NCBI GenBank assembly: GCA_900555745.1
Contig: USMH01000071.1
Location: forward strand, 1 to 5,698
Direction: 5' to 3'
DNA length: 5,698 nucleotides
DNA from: an uncultured Collinsella sp.
GTDB lineage: Bacteria > Actinomycetota > Coriobacteriia > Coriobacteriales > Coriobacteriaceae
Shown here: piece by piece, positions 5,041 through 5,698 of the stretch
Numbering within the stretch: position 1 is the stretch's first letter
Layout of the letters: every line of letters begins with the position of its first letter
Program-made: the position numbers and the translations under genes
Notes under the pieces: model-generated
Database searches by the model: none
Told to the model about the DNA's origin: nothing
The model's input: only the letters and a program-made list of their open reading frames with translations

Positions 5041-5619
5041 ATGGGACTCGCAGAGCTCGTATTGCTCGCCGTTGGCCTTTCGATGGACGCCTTTGCCGTT
5101 TCCATCTGCAAGGGCCTTGGCATGAAGAAGATCAACCTTAAAGTTGCCGTGGTGCTCGGCTTGTTCTTTGGCGGCTTTCAGGCCGGCATGCCCGTAATCG
5201 GATGGGCGCTCGGCAGTCAATTCATGGGCATCATCGGACCCATCGACCATTGGATCGCCTTTATCCTGCTCGCCTTTATCGGCGGCAAAATGTTGTGGGA
5301 GGCCTTTACCGAAGACGAGGATGAAGGCGACGGCAAGGATGCCGAAAAGATTGACCTGGGCGAGTACCTGATCCTCGCCATCGCCACCTCGATTGACGCC
5401 CTGGCCGTGGGCATCTCGTTCGCCGCGCTTTCCGTCGACATCGTTCCCGCCGTGTCGCTCATAGGCATCACGACCTTCATCTTCTCCGTTGCCGGCGTGG
5501 CGATTGGCCGCATCTTTGGCGCGCGCTACGAAAAGCCCGCCACCATCGTGGGCGGCGTTGTGCTCATCCTCATCGGCCTCAAGATTTTGCTGGAGCACCT
5601 AGGGATTTTAGTGCTGTAA
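5041..5619 (+). CDS. mntP: Manganese efflux pump MntP
   Basis: Inner-membrane exporter of Mn2+ (formerly the UPF0059/DUF204 family, YebN in E. coli) that protects against excess manganese. It has 192 residues, against 188 in E. coli. Six hydrophobic helices lie at roughly 3-23, 34-58, 70-90, 108-130, 134-156 and 167-190. The inverted-repeat architecture shows in the two related motifs SMDAFAVSI (14-22) and SIDALAVGI (117-125), whose acidic residues D16 and D119 match residues needed for export in the family. FGGFQAGMPVIGW (43-55) is also typical. The central cytoplasmic loop (about 91-106) is strongly acidic (EDEDEGDGKD). The gene is alone on the plus strand, preceded by a Mn2+ riboswitch and followed by its own terminator, so it should be induced by manganese. 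Confidence 0.95.
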   Translation: MGLAELVLLAVGLSMDAFAVSICKGLGMKKINLKVAVVLGLFFGGFQAGMPVIGWALGSQFMGIIGPIDHWIAFILLAFIGGKMLWEAFTEDEDEGDGKDAEKIDLGEYLILAIATSIDALAVGISFAALSVDIVPAVSLIGITTFIFSVAGVAIGRIFGARYEKPATIVGGVVLILIGLKILLEHLGILVL

Positions 5620-5647
5620 AACACCCTTCAAAACTAAACGTCCGTAT

Positions 5648-5681
5648 AAGGCCTCATGCAGAGTTTTGCATGAGGCCTTTT
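5648..5681 (+). terminator. Intrinsic terminator of mntP
   Basis: A perfect 13-bp stem pairs AAGGCCTCATGCA (5648-5660) with TGCATGAGGCCTT (5667-5679) around a six-base loop, 28 bases after the mntP stop. The T-run is short (TTTT, 5678-5681) and partly in the stem. It could also stop transcription coming from the right. Confidence 0.85.
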
Positions 5682-5698
5682 CATGCAGACTTTTGCAT
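5654..5698 (+). repeat. Tandem near-copy of the terminator apex
   Basis: The 18 bases at 5654-5671 (TCATGCAGAGTTTTGCAT) return at 5681-5698 with one change, G5663 to C5690, at a 27-base offset. The second copy can itself fold (ATGCA 5683-5687 with TGCAT 5694-5698). The window ends within or at the edge of the second copy, so its full extent and copy number are unknown. Confidence 0.7.

Noticed and set aside
4933..5598. Minus-strand open frame opposite mntP
   Set aside because: The product is His/Asp/Gly-rich with no domain, and the plus strand encodes a clear six-helix MntP with its own control region.
1..5698. An undescribed defence, mobile or biosynthetic system
   Set aside because: Every protein-coding gene belongs to a well-known housekeeping or metal-homeostasis family. 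Only the non-coding elements remain unexplained.

Overview
The window is chromosomal DNA of roughly 60% GC. It reads as a member of the Coriobacteriia (Actinomycetota), most likely a gut Collinsella or close relative. That assignment is inference from codon use, protein character and gene order; no rRNA or marker search was possible. Nothing in it looks mobile or phage-derived.

From 4693 leftwards a tight minus-strand block runs disA, ispD, ispF, cysS. Junctions are a 1-nt overlap, an 11-nt overlap and a 3-nt gap, so the four are almost certainly one operon. It joins cyclic di-AMP synthesis (DisA), two methylerythritol-phosphate pathway enzymes (IspD and IspF) and cysteinyl-tRNA synthetase. 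A 186-bp gap follows, holding a long imperfect inverted repeat and an intrinsic terminator. Then comes rlmB (23S rRNA 2'-O-ribose methyltransferase), whose 3' end runs off the left edge. The order disA-ispD-ispF-cysS-rlmB is a condensed form of a cluster seen in many Gram-positive bacteria.

On the plus strand, diverging from disA, is mntP, a small six-helix manganese exporter. Its leader carries a clear yybP-ykoY (Mn2+) riboswitch. The 3' strand of the aptamer closing helix is shared with a 17-bp intrinsic terminator ending in six T, the layout of a transcriptional ON switch: Mn2+ should hold the aptamer, block the terminator and switch on export. A strong terminator follows mntP, and its apical sequence is almost exactly repeated at the right edge.

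The window is mainly conserved housekeeping genes plus one textbook-quality riboswitch. The parts that known families do not explain are the inverted repeat between cysS and rlmB, the atypical C-terminal helix-hairpin-helix of DisA, the basic N-terminal tail of RlmB, and the repeated terminator sequence. I found no evidence for a new multi-gene system.
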